The notes under the pieces: generated by a model
Database searches by the model: none
Told to the model about the DNA's origin: nothing
The model's input: the letters and a program-made list of their open reading frames with translations, nothing else
Part shown: piece by piece, positions 39,536 through 48,575 of the stretch
Position numbering within the stretch: position 1 is the stretch's first letter
Layout of the letters: every line of letters starts with the position of its first letter
Translations under genes and position numbers: made by a program
Assembly (NCBI GenBank): GCA_934130085.1
Contig: CAKOXK010000004.1
Coordinates: forward strand, 39,083 to 103,082
Direction of reading: 5' to 3'
Length of the DNA stretch: 64,000 bases
Origin: an uncultured Clostridia bacterium
GTDB taxonomy: Bacteria > Bacillota > Clostridia > TANB77 > CAG-508

Positions 39536-41410
39536 ATGACTGAACAAAAAAATAGAGATGATTTTAAAGAACAAAATCAGATTGACAATTCTAAAGAAAA
39601 AAAAGAAAAAAACAAATCTAAGAAAAAAAATCTATTGTATACATGCATAATTTTTTTAATTATTATTGCAATTATAATTTCTGGATTCTTTATAGCAAAA
39701 AACAACAAGAAAGAAGAAGAAAAAACAGTTGCATACACTCAATTAATTAAAGACATTGAGAATGGGAAAATTAAAAAAATAGAGATGAGTGTTGGAAGCA
39801 CATCAGTCAAATTGACTTATAAAGGTGAAAACGAAGAAGAAGAAAAGAAAAACGAGAAGCACGCGATTGTTCCGGATACAGAAGCATTTATAAATTTAAT
39901 TCAAGAAAACGTAAAAAATGGAAATGAGATGGAACTTATACAAAAGCCAAAAAGCATGATTACAAGTACATTGAGCGCAATAATTTCACTTTTACCAACA
40001 ATTATAATGTGTGCATTAGTATTAATGCTATTTCAAATGCAAGGTTTAGGAGATAAGGGAAAAATATATGACCCAGATATTTCAAAAGACAAAATTACAT
40101 TTAAAGATGTAGCAGGTTTAAAAGAAGAAAAAGCTGAAATGATTGAAATAGTTGACTTCTTAAAAGAGCCACAAAAATATACTAAAATGGGGGCAAGGGT
40201 TCCTAAAGGTGTATTACTATGTGGAAAACCGGGAACAGGAAAAACACTCATAGCTAAAGCTATAGCAGGAGAAGCAAATGTACCATTCATATCAATGAGT
40301 GGATCAGAATTTATTGAAATGTTTGCTGGGCTTGGAGCATCAAGAGTGAGAAAATTATTTGAAAAGGCTGAAAAAATATCACCTTGTATTATATTTATTG
40401 ATGAAATAGATGCAATCGGATCAAGAAGGTCAAGCAGTGGAAGTGGAGCAGATACTGAAAACAATCAGACATTAAATCAATTATTAGTTGAAATGGATGG
40501 ATTTAATACTGATACATCAGTAATAGTAATTGCAGCAACTAATAGACCAGAAATGCTTGATGAAGCTCTTTTAAGACCAGGCAGATTTGATAGAACAATA
40601 ACAATTGGACTTCCAGATATTAAAGATAGAGAAGAAATATTAAAGATTCACCTTAAAAACAAAAAAGTTGCAGATAATGTTGACCTAAAAGCTATTGCAG
40701 AAGATACAGCAGGGTTCAGTGGTGCAGAACTTGCAAACATTTTAAATGAGGCTGCAATATATGCTGCAAATAGAAATCACGAAAAAATTACGTTTGAGGA
40801 TATAGAAGATGCTCTTAAAAAGGTAACAGTAGGACTTGAAAAGAAAGATAAAGTAGTATCTGAAAAAGACAAAAAGCTAACTGCATACCATGAAGCAGGA
40901 CATGCCGTAGTAAGTAGATATTTAGATACACAAAACAACGTAAAAGAAGTATCAATTATTCCACGTGGTGTTGCAGGTGGATATACAATGTATAAAACAA
41001 ACGAAGATAAATTCTATCTATCTAAAACAGAGATGGAAGAAAAATTAATATCGCTTTTAGGCGGAAGGGCAGCAGAAAAAATTGCATTAGATGATATTTC
41101 AACAGGAGCATCTAATGATCTTGAGGTTGCAATGAAAATTGCAAGAGACATGGTAACTGTATATGGTATGAGCGAAAAAATTGGACCAATGTCTATAAAT
41201 CTAGATAAAGATCCTTATCAACAACTAGAATTATTAGGAAATGATTTGGAAGATGAAATAGGAAAAGAAGTAAGAAGAATAATAGATGAGGCTTATGTAA
41301 AAGCACAAGAGCTATTAGTAATGCACAGAGACAAGCTTGATGCAGTAGCAAATGTTTTACTTGAAAAAGAAAAAATAAATCAAGAAGAGTTTGACAGAAT
41401 TTTCGAATAA
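39536..41410 (+). CDS. ftsH: ATP-dependent zinc metalloprotease FtsH
   Basis: 624 aa membrane-bound AAA+ protease that degrades unassembled and regulatory membrane proteins. After a long Lys-rich N-terminus the first TM helix is at about 33-56 and the second at about 148-170. Walker A is GKPGTGKT (about 223), Walker B IIFIDEIDAIG (about 284) and the second region of homology includes ATNRPEMLDEALLRPGRFD. The zinc site is HEAGH (about 451). The N-terminal charged region is longer than in B. subtilis FtsH. GAGGTAG precedes the ATG; an adjacent TTG at 39533 is an alternative start. Confidence 0.96.
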   Translation: MTEQKNRDDFKEQNQIDNSKEKKEKNKSKKKNLLYTCIIFLIIIAIIISGFFIAKNNKKEEEKTVAYTQLIKDIENGKIKKIEMSVGSTSVKLTYKGENEEEEKKNEKHAIVPDTEAFINLIQENVKNGNEMELIQKPKSMITSTLSAIISLLPTIIMCALVLMLFQMQGLGDKGKIYDPDISKDKITFKDVAGLKEEKAEMIEIVDFLKEPQKYTKMGARVPKGVLLCGKPGTGKTLIAKAIAGEANVPFISMSGSEFIEMFAGLGASRVRKLFEKAEKISPCIIFIDEIDAIGSRRSSSGSGADTENNQTLNQLLVEMDGFNTDTSVIVIAATNRPEMLDEALLRPGRFDRTITIGLPDIKDREEILKIHLKNKKVADNVDLKAIAEDTAGFSGAELANILNEAAIYAANRNHEKITFEDIEDALKKVTVGLEKKDKVVSEKDKKLTAYHEAGHAVVSRYLDTQNNVKEVSIIPRGVAGGYTMYKTNEDKFYLSKTEMEEKLISLLGGRAAEKIALDDISTGASNDLEVAMKIARDMVTVYGMSEKIGPMSINLDKDPYQQLELLGNDLEDEIGKEVRRIIDEAYVKAQELLVMHRDKLDAVANVLLEKEKINQEEFDRIFE

Positions 41411-41413
41411 TGG

Positions 41414-41443
41414 TTGACAAAAACATTGATATTAGTGTATAAT
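41414..41443 (+). promoter_or_regulatory. Strong promoter of the L21 operon
   Basis: Consensus TTGACA (41414-41419), 18-bp spacer, TATAAT (41438-41443), immediately after ftsH. Confidence 0.85.
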
Positions 41444-41449
41444 TAGTAT

Positions 41450-41550
41450 CTGTAAACCGCCTAGGTCGGGCAGCTAAATCTTAGAATTATTATAATATCT
41501 AAGTGCCTTGTATTTATGCTTAGCGAGTATCGGAAGAAGGAGGAACCCTA
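41450..41550 (+). promoter_or_regulatory. L21 leader RNA (ribosomal-protein autoregulatory leader)
   Basis: The roughly 100-nt untranslated leader between the promoter and rplU has the layout of the Firmicutes L21 leader: AACCGCCTAGGTCGGGCAGC at the start, an AT-rich stem (AAATCTTAGA...TCTAAG), then GTGCCTTG and GCGAGTATCGG just before AAGGAGGAA. These leaders are thought to bind L21 and repress the operon. Placement and sequence fit, but I cannot run the covariance model. Confidence 0.7.
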
Positions 41551-41554
41551 AGTT

Positions 41555-41872
41555 ATGTACGCAGTAATTGAGAGTTGTGGAAAGCAATACAAAGTATCTG
41601 AAGGAGATGTTGTATTCTTTGAAAAACTAGATGCAGAAGAAGGAAAGAATATATCATTTGATAAAGTTATTCTTCTATCTGACGACAAAAATGTAAAAGT
41701 TGGTGCTCCATACGTTAAAAATGCAAAAGTTGAAGGCACTGTAGTAGCTCAAGGAAAAGGCAAGAAAATATTAGTATACAAATATAAAGCAAAGAAAAAC
41801 TACAGAAGAACACAAGGACACAGACAACCATATACAAAGGTTGAAATCAAATCTATTAAAGTAGCTGAATAA
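41555..41872 (+). CDS. rplU: 50S ribosomal protein L21
   Basis: 105 aa. MYAVIESCGKQYKVSEGDVV is the standard L21 start, and the C-terminus has KKNYRRTQGHRQPYTKVEI. It binds 23S rRNA domain I near L20. AAGGAGGAAC precedes the ATG. The Prp/YsxB protease gene that usually lies between rplU and rpmA in Firmicutes is absent; only 81 bp separates the two. Confidence 0.97.
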   Translation: MYAVIESCGKQYKVSEGDVVFFEKLDAEEGKNISFDKVILLSDDKNVKVGAPYVKNAKVEGTVVAQGKGKKILVYKYKAKKNYRRTQGHRQPYTKVEIKSIKVAE

Positions 41873-41953
41873 TTCATAGTTGAGAGTTATGTAATATGAA
41901 TTTATAATCTAGTGAAATTCAAATTTTAATTAAAAAGCGAGGTGAATTAACTT

Positions 41954-42283
41954 ATGGCACATCATAAAGGTCAAGGTAGTACCGATAACGGAAGAGACAG
42001 TGAGTCAAAAAGATTAGGGATGAAAAGAGCTGATGGACAATTAGTTCAAGCAGGAAATATCCTTTTCAGACAAAGAGGAACAAAAATGCATCCTGGCACA
42101 AATGTTGGAATCGGAAGCGATGATACATTATATGCAAAAGTTACAGGTACAATGAAAGTTGAAAGACTTGGAAGAGATAAAAAGAAAATTAGCGTTTACC
42201 CTGAGGTAAAAGAAGCTAAAGAAGTAAAAGCTGATAAGAAAGAAACAAAGGCTTCAACAAAAAAAGCTGTTGCAGCAAAATAA
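41954..42283 (+). CDS. rpmA: 50S ribosomal protein L27, without N-terminal pre-sequence
   Basis: 109 aa. It begins directly MAHHKGQGSTDNGRDSESKR, the mature-type N-terminus that reaches the peptidyl-transferase centre. Most Firmicutes L27 proteins have a short extension removed by Prp; here the extension and the prp gene are both missing, which is consistent. Residues about 85-109 form a Lys/Ala-rich tail (KEVKADKKETKASTKKAVAA) beyond the usual end. GCGAGGTGA lies upstream. Confidence 0.96.
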   Translation: MAHHKGQGSTDNGRDSESKRLGMKRADGQLVQAGNILFRQRGTKMHPGTNVGIGSDDTLYAKVTGTMKVERLGRDKKKISVYPEVKEAKEVKADKKETKASTKKAVAAK

Positions 42284-42290
42284 TTAAAAT

Positions 42291-42323
42291 AAAAAATTCT
42301 CTAATTACTTAGAGAATTTTTTT
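42291..42323 (+). terminator. Terminator of the L21-L27 operon
   Basis: AAAAAATTCTCTAA (42291-42304) pairs with TTAGAGAATTTTTTT (42309-42323) around a 4-nt loop and ends in a T-run. Confidence 0.9.
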
Positions 42324-42395
42324 GATATGACAGAAGGAATGCTTGCCTTAAAAAAAGTAAAAGAGAAAATAAAAAGAGAAAAGAGAGAAGATAAG

Positions 42396-42540
42396 AAAAG
42401 AGTAATTTAATATTATATTTTTTATGTCTTGTTCGTTTCTTTCTTCGTTAGTCGAAAACAACTTTCGGAAGAAAGAAACATTCGCGCTTCGCTTGATCGC
42501 TAACGCGACATTAAAAAATATAATATTAAATTACTCTTTT
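42396..42540. repeat. Intergenic hairpin repeat (MITE-like), copy 2
   Basis: 145 bp. Terminal inverted repeats of about 33 nt match almost perfectly (AAAAGAGTAATTTAATATTA at the left, its complement at the right). Inside, GTTTCTTTCTTC (42435-42446) pairs with GAAGAAAGAAAC (42468-42479), followed by TTCGCGCTTCGC. It lies between the convergent L27 operon and U32 peptidase gene. 42324-42395 is purine-rich without a gene. Confidence 0.9.
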
Positions 42541-42582
42541 CTATATCATAACATCATAATAGCATAATAAGATTGCACACAC

Positions 42583-45219
42583 TTATACAAATTTATTAAA
42601 ATTACCTTTAGTATAGTTTTCTCCTTCAAATACTATATCATTTTTAACATGTTCTAAAATTTTATTAATTTCTGAAGTAGTTTCATCAATAACAGAAACT
42701 CTAACATAATTAGGATTTATGTTCTTATAATTAATAGAGGTTATTCTACTATTATAAATTGCATTTATCGTTTGAACATTGTCTGGTATAATCCTAAATT
42801 TCATATTTAATCTATCAACTAAGAAAAAATGTGAATTTTCTTTTCTACATAGCATCTTACAATTAGGGTAACACATATTAGATGAACCAAGTAAGCAATA
42901 ACCAATAGTCATCAATCTTAATTTACCATATACCATCATTTCAGATTGAATCTCAGAGTTGAAGTTAGATACATTGTTTAAAATTTTTAAAGAAAATTCA
43001 TCTAGTTCAGGTGATAAGGTAACTCTATTAACTCCTAATGATTTTAGTTCATCTATTGTATATTTGTTAAAAATATTATAGGTATAATTAGCAACAATAT
43101 CTAGTTTTCCTATGTACTTACTAAAAAAATGTAAACATGATATATTAGACATTACAAGTCCAAATATTTTATATTTAGAAATGATATTATCAAAATTGTT
43201 GAAGAAAACATTTCTAAAATTATCTTTTAAAATATGAGGCAAGTATATGTACAATTTAGTCTTTGCACTTAAATAAAGGAGAATTTCTTCATATTGTTTA
43301 TCTCTAAAATATTTAAATGGAATATATATACATTCAAGCATATTAAAATTCAAGCTAGTGTAGTCATTTTTTAAATTAAGATTTTCGATAAGTAATGAAG
43401 CTTTGCTAGTATTTGTATCATAATGTGCATTTATATTTGCATCCGCATTTGCCTTAGATGATAATGAGTTATCTAGGATGACAGTTTTAATACTATCATT
43501 TTGATTGCTAATGTTACTAACATTTGGAGTATTAGCATTATTAGAAAAGCTAACATTAAAGCTATTGACATTATTATGAGGATTGTCATTACTTATTACT
43601 CTACTAAATCTTTGAATTGCCTGCTTTTGCAAACTCTCCAAAGTTTCTCTTCTTAGTTCATTAATAGCCGAAATTTTAGGAATATAAACATTTTCATCCA
43701 TATCAAAAACAATATCTTGAAACATAAAAGGGGTGTCAGTTGTTTTAGAAAGTTGTTCTTTTATTCTTTCTTTAGTTATAGGAGAGGAGATAGCGTCAAT
43801 TGGTACAATTGGAATCTCTGATTTTGCTGACATTGAGAAATATATTCCTGAGCTTTGATCTTTTGAGGTCACTTCTAGTGCGATGTTTTGACCTTTTTTT
43901 ATTTTGATATATGCAACAAGGGGAATTTTTACATTCTCTTTATTATAGTGTTCAGAGATTTCTTTAGAATAAGTATTGCTGCTTAATTTGTAAATTTTAT
44001 CTCCTAAATGTATATTTCCTTTCATTCTACCTATTGTAACAAAATCATTTACGTTTGCAATATGAATGTTTTCTCCATTTTTCATAAGTTCAGAGATTGT
44101 ATATTTATGTTCTTCTTTTTGAAAAGATATTTTATCTCCAACTTCAAGTTTTTCATTAGTCTTTAATGTAATTAGGCCTTTATTCGAATTTATTTTTGAA
44201 ACGTTTCCAATGTACAATCCCATGTTATTTGGTTTTTCTTTAAAAACATATTCCTTATTTGGCTCTTCAATAAAATTACCTGTTGAGAATGAACCACGGT
44301 TAAAAACCTGCATTAGTAATTTTATGTCAGAATCATCAATTTTGTATTGTGAACCTGATAAAGCTAAATCAATATATTTTCTGTAAATTTTTGTACATGT
44401 TGCAACGTATTCAGGTGTTTTCATTCTTCCTTCAATTTTAAAAGAAGTAATGCCTGCTTTTATAAGAGATGGCAAAAATTCTAAAGAACATAAATCTCGT
44501 GTACTTAATAAGTAGCCACGATCAAGGTTCATCGATTCATCTATGATAAATTCATTTTCTTTTGAGTTAACAAGTTTGATATCTTTATATGTTTTCTCAT
44601 TTTGGGTATTTTCTTCACACAACTTGTAGGGAAGTCTACAAGGCTGAGCACATCTTCCGCGGTTACCTGAACGACCTCCAATACTACTTGATAATAAACA
44701 TTGACCTGAATAACATATACAAAGTGCTCCATGAACAAAGCATTCTATTTCAATACTAGAATTTTTACATATATATTCTATTTCATGTAGACTAAGCTCA
44801 CGAGACAAAACTACTCTTTTAAAACCAAGGCTTTCAAGCATTAATACACCTTCCAAGTTATGAATAGTCATTTGAGTACTAGCGTGAACATCCATGCCAG
44901 GAAAGTTATCAATTATATACTTAGCAAGGCCAATATCCTGTACAATTATTGCGTCTACACCGAGTTCATAAACTTTTTTTACTAGATTTATTGCATCTTC
45001 AAATTCATCATCTTTTATAAGAGTATTTAAAGCAAAATTTATTTTTACGTTTCTAAGTTTCGCGTATTGAACAGCTCTTTCAAGTGAATCCAAATCAAAA
45101 TTAGTAGCGTTTTGTCTGGCATTAAACTTTCCAGAACCAAAATATACAGCATTTGCACCATTCTGAACAGCTGCTTTTAAACACTCAAAATCGCCAACAG
45201 GCGAAAGTAATTCTACCAT
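42583..45219 (-). CDS. U32 family peptidase / tRNA-rRNA hydroxylation-type protein
   Basis: 878 aa on the - strand; GGAGGAA precedes the ATG. The N-terminal U32 domain (VELLSPVGDFECLKAAVQNG; VYFGSGKFNARQN) contains the conserved segment VHGALCICYSGQCLLSS...RGRCAQPCR at about residues 158-195, whose four cysteines bind an Fe-S cluster in RlhA/TrhP relatives. A DUF3656-like middle domain follows. Residues about 550-610 are an Asn/Ser/Ala-rich low-complexity insert (SSKANADANINAHYDTNTSK). The C-terminal part has further Cys (CYPNCKMLCRKENS). RlhA and TrhP act in prephenate-dependent RNA hydroxylation; peptidase activity is doubtful. Whether the substrate is tRNA or rRNA is unclear. Confidence 0.88.
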   Translation of the reverse strand: MVELLSPVGDFECLKAAVQNGANAVYFGSGKFNARQNATNFDLDSLERAVQYAKLRNVKINFALNTLIKDDEFEDAINLVKKVYELGVDAIIVQDIGLAKYIIDNFPGMDVHASTQMTIHNLEGVLMLESLGFKRVVLSRELSLHEIEYICKNSSIEIECFVHGALCICYSGQCLLSSSIGGRSGNRGRCAQPCRLPYKLCEENTQNEKTYKDIKLVNSKENEFIIDESMNLDRGYLLSTRDLCSLEFLPSLIKAGITSFKIEGRMKTPEYVATCTKIYRKYIDLALSGSQYKIDDSDIKLLMQVFNRGSFSTGNFIEEPNKEYVFKEKPNNMGLYIGNVSKINSNKGLITLKTNEKLEVGDKISFQKEEHKYTISELMKNGENIHIANVNDFVTIGRMKGNIHLGDKIYKLSSNTYSKEISEHYNKENVKIPLVAYIKIKKGQNIALEVTSKDQSSGIYFSMSAKSEIPIVPIDAISSPITKERIKEQLSKTTDTPFMFQDIVFDMDENVYIPKISAINELRRETLESLQKQAIQRFSRVISNDNPHNNVNSFNVSFSNNANTPNVSNISNQNDSIKTVILDNSLSSKANADANINAHYDTNTSKASLLIENLNLKNDYTSLNFNMLECIYIPFKYFRDKQYEEILLYLSAKTKLYIYLPHILKDNFRNVFFNNFDNIISKYKIFGLVMSNISCLHFFSKYIGKLDIVANYTYNIFNKYTIDELKSLGVNRVTLSPELDEFSLKILNNVSNFNSEIQSEMMVYGKLRLMTIGYCLLGSSNMCYPNCKMLCRKENSHFFLVDRLNMKFRIIPDNVQTINAIYNSRITSINYKNINPNYVRVSVIDETTSEINKILEHVKNDIVFEGENYTKGNFNKFV

Positions 45220-45391
45220 TTATTCCTCCGATTAATATTACAAATAAAATTTCTTAATATATTGTAACACAAAAAATAATAAAAGCATACTATATGATAT
45301 AAAAAAAGAACGTGTGTATAACGATGGTAAAAATTTAGAGAAAGTATTAAATACAGCAATAAAGTTAAATATAAAGAGAAAGGACTGAATT

Positions 45392-45559
45392 ATGGATAAT
45401 TTTTGTTGTGGAAACAATCCTGGAAACTTAAATAATTCATCAAACTTTTTAGATAATATATTTGAGAATAACAATACTGAAATATTATTATTTCTAATAA
45501 TATTTTTGTTACTATTTACTTCGTATGGAAATAATAATGGATTCAATAGGGGGTTCTAA
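45392..45559 (+). CDS. Small single-helix membrane protein
   Basis: 55 aa, MDNFCCGNNPGNLNNSSNFL, then NTEILLFLIIFLLLFTSYGN. One transmembrane helix is flanked by Asn/Gly-rich ends, a layout common among small clostridial proteins made during sporulation. GAGAAAGGA lies 8 nt before the ATG. The - strand frames over this region look artificial. It has its own space between the divergent U32 gene and the phosphorylase. Confidence 0.6.
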   Translation: MDNFCCGNNPGNLNNSSNFLDNIFENNNTEILLFLIIFLLLFTSYGNNNGFNRGF

Positions 45560-45807
45560 ACGGAAGCATTTATTATAAATGTGTTACATAAAAAAATAAT
45601 AATTGTCTTGAAATTGTTTATATGATAATATTTTAATGACTGTTTGATGAAAGAAAGAATGTAAATCACAACGAAAGAAAAGATGATGCAAAGGACAATA
45701 GCTTTAGTATCACTTGTTTTGATGAAGATATTTGTATTTGTATCTTTATTAAATGACAATTACAAGTAAGAAAGATAAAATAGAATAGTAACTAAGGAGG
45801 AAATTTA

Positions 45808-48381
45808 ATGTCTTATTTATTTAACAAAATAACAGTAAGACCTCAATTACCAAAGAGAATCGGTAAATTATATGATATTTCATATAATTTATGGTGGTCT
45901 TGGAATACTGATTTTTTAAAGTTATTTAAGCAAATTGATATTGATTTATGGGAAAACTGCCAAAAGAACCCTATAAAATTTTTGAAACTTGTTTCACAAG
46001 ATAAGTTAGAAGAAATTTGCAAGAATGAGGATTTCTTAAAAGGGTATGATAAAATTGTTAGAGATTTTGAGGACTATATGTGCACAAAAAGCACATGGTT
46101 TTCAAAAAGATATCCTGATAATTCAAATGATTTAATAGCATATTTCTCAGCAGAATATGGTTTGGATGAAACTGTAGCCATATACTCAGGAGGTCTTGGA
46201 GTTCTTTCAGGAGATCATATTAAAACTGCAAGCGATATGGGAATACCAATTGTAGGAATTGGTCTATTATATAAGCACGGATATTTTCATCAACAAATAG
46301 ATGGATATGGACAACAAAAAGAAGTTTATAAAGATGTTGATTTATCAATGCTACCAATTGAAAGTGTAAAAGATCATGAAGGTAAGGATTTATTAATCTC
46401 ATTAAAATTTCCAGATAAAAAGCTTTACTTAAAAGTTTGGAAAATAAATGTTGGAAGATGCGAGATTTATCTAATGGACTCTGATATCGATGAAAACATA
46501 GATGAGTATAAAGACATTACAACAACACTTTATGGCGGAGACCAGGAAATGAGGATAAAACAAGAGATTGTTCTTGGAATGGGAGGAGTTAACCTTCTAT
46601 ATTCTCTTGGATTAAATCCAACAGTATATCACATGAATGAAGGTCATTCAGCATTTTTAACAATCGAATTAATTAAAAATGTTATGAAGTTTAAAGAGGT
46701 TTCATTTGATATTGCGAAAGAAATAGTATCAGCTAAGACAATATTTACAACACATACACCTGTAAAGGCGGGAAATGACATTTTTCCAATAAGCTTAGTT
46801 GAAAAATATTTTAAAGATTATTGGAATAGACTTGGAATTTCTAGAGAAGAATTTTTCAGACTTGGAATGAAACCAAATGATGATATGAATTCAGGCTTTA
46901 ATATGGGAATTCTCGCTTTAAAAATTGCAGGAAAGAAAAATGGCGTAAGTAAATTACATGGAGCAGTTTCAAGAGAATTATTTGCAGATGTTTGGCCAAA
47001 TGTACCAGCAAATGAATCACCAATAGATTATGTAACAAATGGTATTCATACCTGCACATGGCTTGCACCAACAGTAAAGAAGCTTTATAATCAATACTTA
47101 AGACCATATTGGCAAGACAATGTTTATGATGATGATGTATGGAAGGATATCTACAAAATCCCTGATGAAAAACTTTGGGAAGTTCATCAATCACGTAAAG
47201 AAAAACTTCTAAAAATGGTTAAAAAACTTACAACCGATAGATTAAGAAAATATAACTATTCTTATGATGAAATAGACAGTATGGTTTCAAATCTTAATAA
47301 AGATGTTTTAACTATTGGTTTTGCAAGAAGATTTGCAACATATAAAAGAGCTACGCTAATTTTTAGAGATCTTGAAAGAATTACAAAAATATTTAATGAA
47401 TCAAACAAACCAATACAAATTATATTTGCAGGTAAAGCTCATCCTAAAGATGAAGATGGAAAAAAACTAATAAAATATATACATGATTTGGCATTAAAGC
47501 CTCAATTCAAAGGAAAAATATTTATACTTGAAAACTACAATGTTGGTATGTCAAGATATTTAGTTTCAGGAGTAGATGTATGGTTAAATAACCCAAGAAG
47601 ACCAATGGAAGCTTCAGGAACAAGCGGACAAAAAGCTGCATGTAATGGAGTATTAAACTTTAGTGTTCTTGATGGATGGTGGGCAGAAGGATATAACCAA
47701 AAAAATGGATGGACTATAGGAACAAATGCAGAATACCAAAACTATGATGAACAAGATGATGCAGATTCAAATAGTATATATGATACTCTTGAAAACAAAA
47801 TAATACCTATGTACTATCAAAAAAATGAAAAAGGTTATTCAGATGAATGGCTAAAAATGATGAAGAATAACATAGTTTCAAATTCTGGTAGATATTCTAC
47901 AGCTCGTATGTTAAAAGATTATACAGAGCAGATGTATATCCCATTATGCAATCTAAACAAAAAATATTATAATAATATTGAAAATGTTGCAAAACTTAAT
48001 GAATGGGAAGAAACAATGTATAAGCATTTTGATGAGATTGAAATTAAGCAATGCAAAGAAAACTATAATGATATTACAATAGATGCAGGAAACAAAATAC
48101 AAGTTGGATGTGAAGTTACAATACCTGAACAATTCATTGATATTAAAAATATTCAAGCAGAGGTTTATTATGGAAAAATAACTTCTGATGGAATTGTAAA
48201 TGACATTCAAATAACTCCAATGGAGTATGAAGGGTTAACAGATGAAAAAACACATAAATTCACCGCAAAGATTGAACTAAGAACTGGTGGAGATTATGGA
48301 TATACGTTTAGAGTAATTCCAAAGAATGAGATGGTTCTTAACCCAATGAATTTAGACTTAATTAAATGGATAACTGATTAA
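45808..48381 (+). CDS. glgP: Alpha-glucan (glycogen/maltodextrin) phosphorylase
   Basis: GT35 enzyme of 857 aa releasing glucose-1-phosphate from alpha-1,4-glucans. The N-terminus (LPKRIGKLYDISYNLWWSWN) is that of the shorter DUF3417-bearing phosphorylases. FSAEYGLDETVAIYSGGLGV and VYHMNEGHSAFL mark the substrate site. The PLP lysine lies in EASGTSGQKAACNG (about residue 610; Q replaces the common M). The C-terminus has about 100 extra residues forming a beta-rich domain. AAGGAGGAA precedes the ATG. Together with the debranching enzyme at 59.5 kb it would degrade glycogen. Confidence 0.93.
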   Translation: MSYLFNKITVRPQLPKRIGKLYDISYNLWWSWNTDFLKLFKQIDIDLWENCQKNPIKFLKLVSQDKLEEICKNEDFLKGYDKIVRDFEDYMCTKSTWFSKRYPDNSNDLIAYFSAEYGLDETVAIYSGGLGVLSGDHIKTASDMGIPIVGIGLLYKHGYFHQQIDGYGQQKEVYKDVDLSMLPIESVKDHEGKDLLISLKFPDKKLYLKVWKINVGRCEIYLMDSDIDENIDEYKDITTTLYGGDQEMRIKQEIVLGMGGVNLLYSLGLNPTVYHMNEGHSAFLTIELIKNVMKFKEVSFDIAKEIVSAKTIFTTHTPVKAGNDIFPISLVEKYFKDYWNRLGISREEFFRLGMKPNDDMNSGFNMGILALKIAGKKNGVSKLHGAVSRELFADVWPNVPANESPIDYVTNGIHTCTWLAPTVKKLYNQYLRPYWQDNVYDDDVWKDIYKIPDEKLWEVHQSRKEKLLKMVKKLTTDRLRKYNYSYDEIDSMVSNLNKDVLTIGFARRFATYKRATLIFRDLERITKIFNESNKPIQIIFAGKAHPKDEDGKKLIKYIHDLALKPQFKGKIFILENYNVGMSRYLVSGVDVWLNNPRRPMEASGTSGQKAACNGVLNFSVLDGWWAEGYNQKNGWTIGTNAEYQNYDEQDDADSNSIYDTLENKIIPMYYQKNEKGYSDEWLKMMKNNIVSNSGRYSTARMLKDYTEQMYIPLCNLNKKYYNNIENVAKLNEWEETMYKHFDEIEIKQCKENYNDITIDAGNKIQVGCEVTIPEQFIDIKNIQAEVYYGKITSDGIVNDIQITPMEYEGLTDEKTHKFTAKIELRTGGDYGYTFRVIPKNEMVLNPMNLDLIKWITD

Positions 48382-48385
48382 CATG

Positions 48386-48417
48386 AAGGCTCTGTGATTT
48401 TTTCACTGAGCCTTTTA
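48386..48417 (+). terminator. Terminator of the phosphorylase gene
   Basis: AAGGCTCTGTGA (48386-48397) pairs with TCACTGAGCCTT (48403-48414) with one T-T mismatch, followed by T residues. Confidence 0.85.
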
Positions 48418-48519
48418 ATTAGTAAAGTTTTGCACTATTCGCACCTCGAAAATGCGTGGCATGAATAAACAATATTATATTAAATAATTTAAAAATAGAA
48501 AAATTTCGCATGTAAATTG

Positions 48520-48548
48520 TTGTATTTAGATAATAATGGTGGTATAAT
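48520..48548 (+). promoter_or_regulatory. Promoter of pyruvate kinase
   Basis: TTGTAT (48520-48525), 17-bp spacer, TATAAT (48543-48548). Confidence 0.6.
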
Positions 48549-48575
48549 AAGAAAGCTTTAAGGGAGGATTTTAAA

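Noticed and set aside
45238..45759. Two - strand ORFs between the U32 gene and the phosphorylase
   Set aside because: The first is the complement of the convincing + strand 55-aa gene and the second lacks any start signal; both have shadow-like composition.
45682..45768. 28-aa hydrophobic + strand ORF
   Set aside because: It has an ATG but no convincing ribosome binding site and is too short to support.
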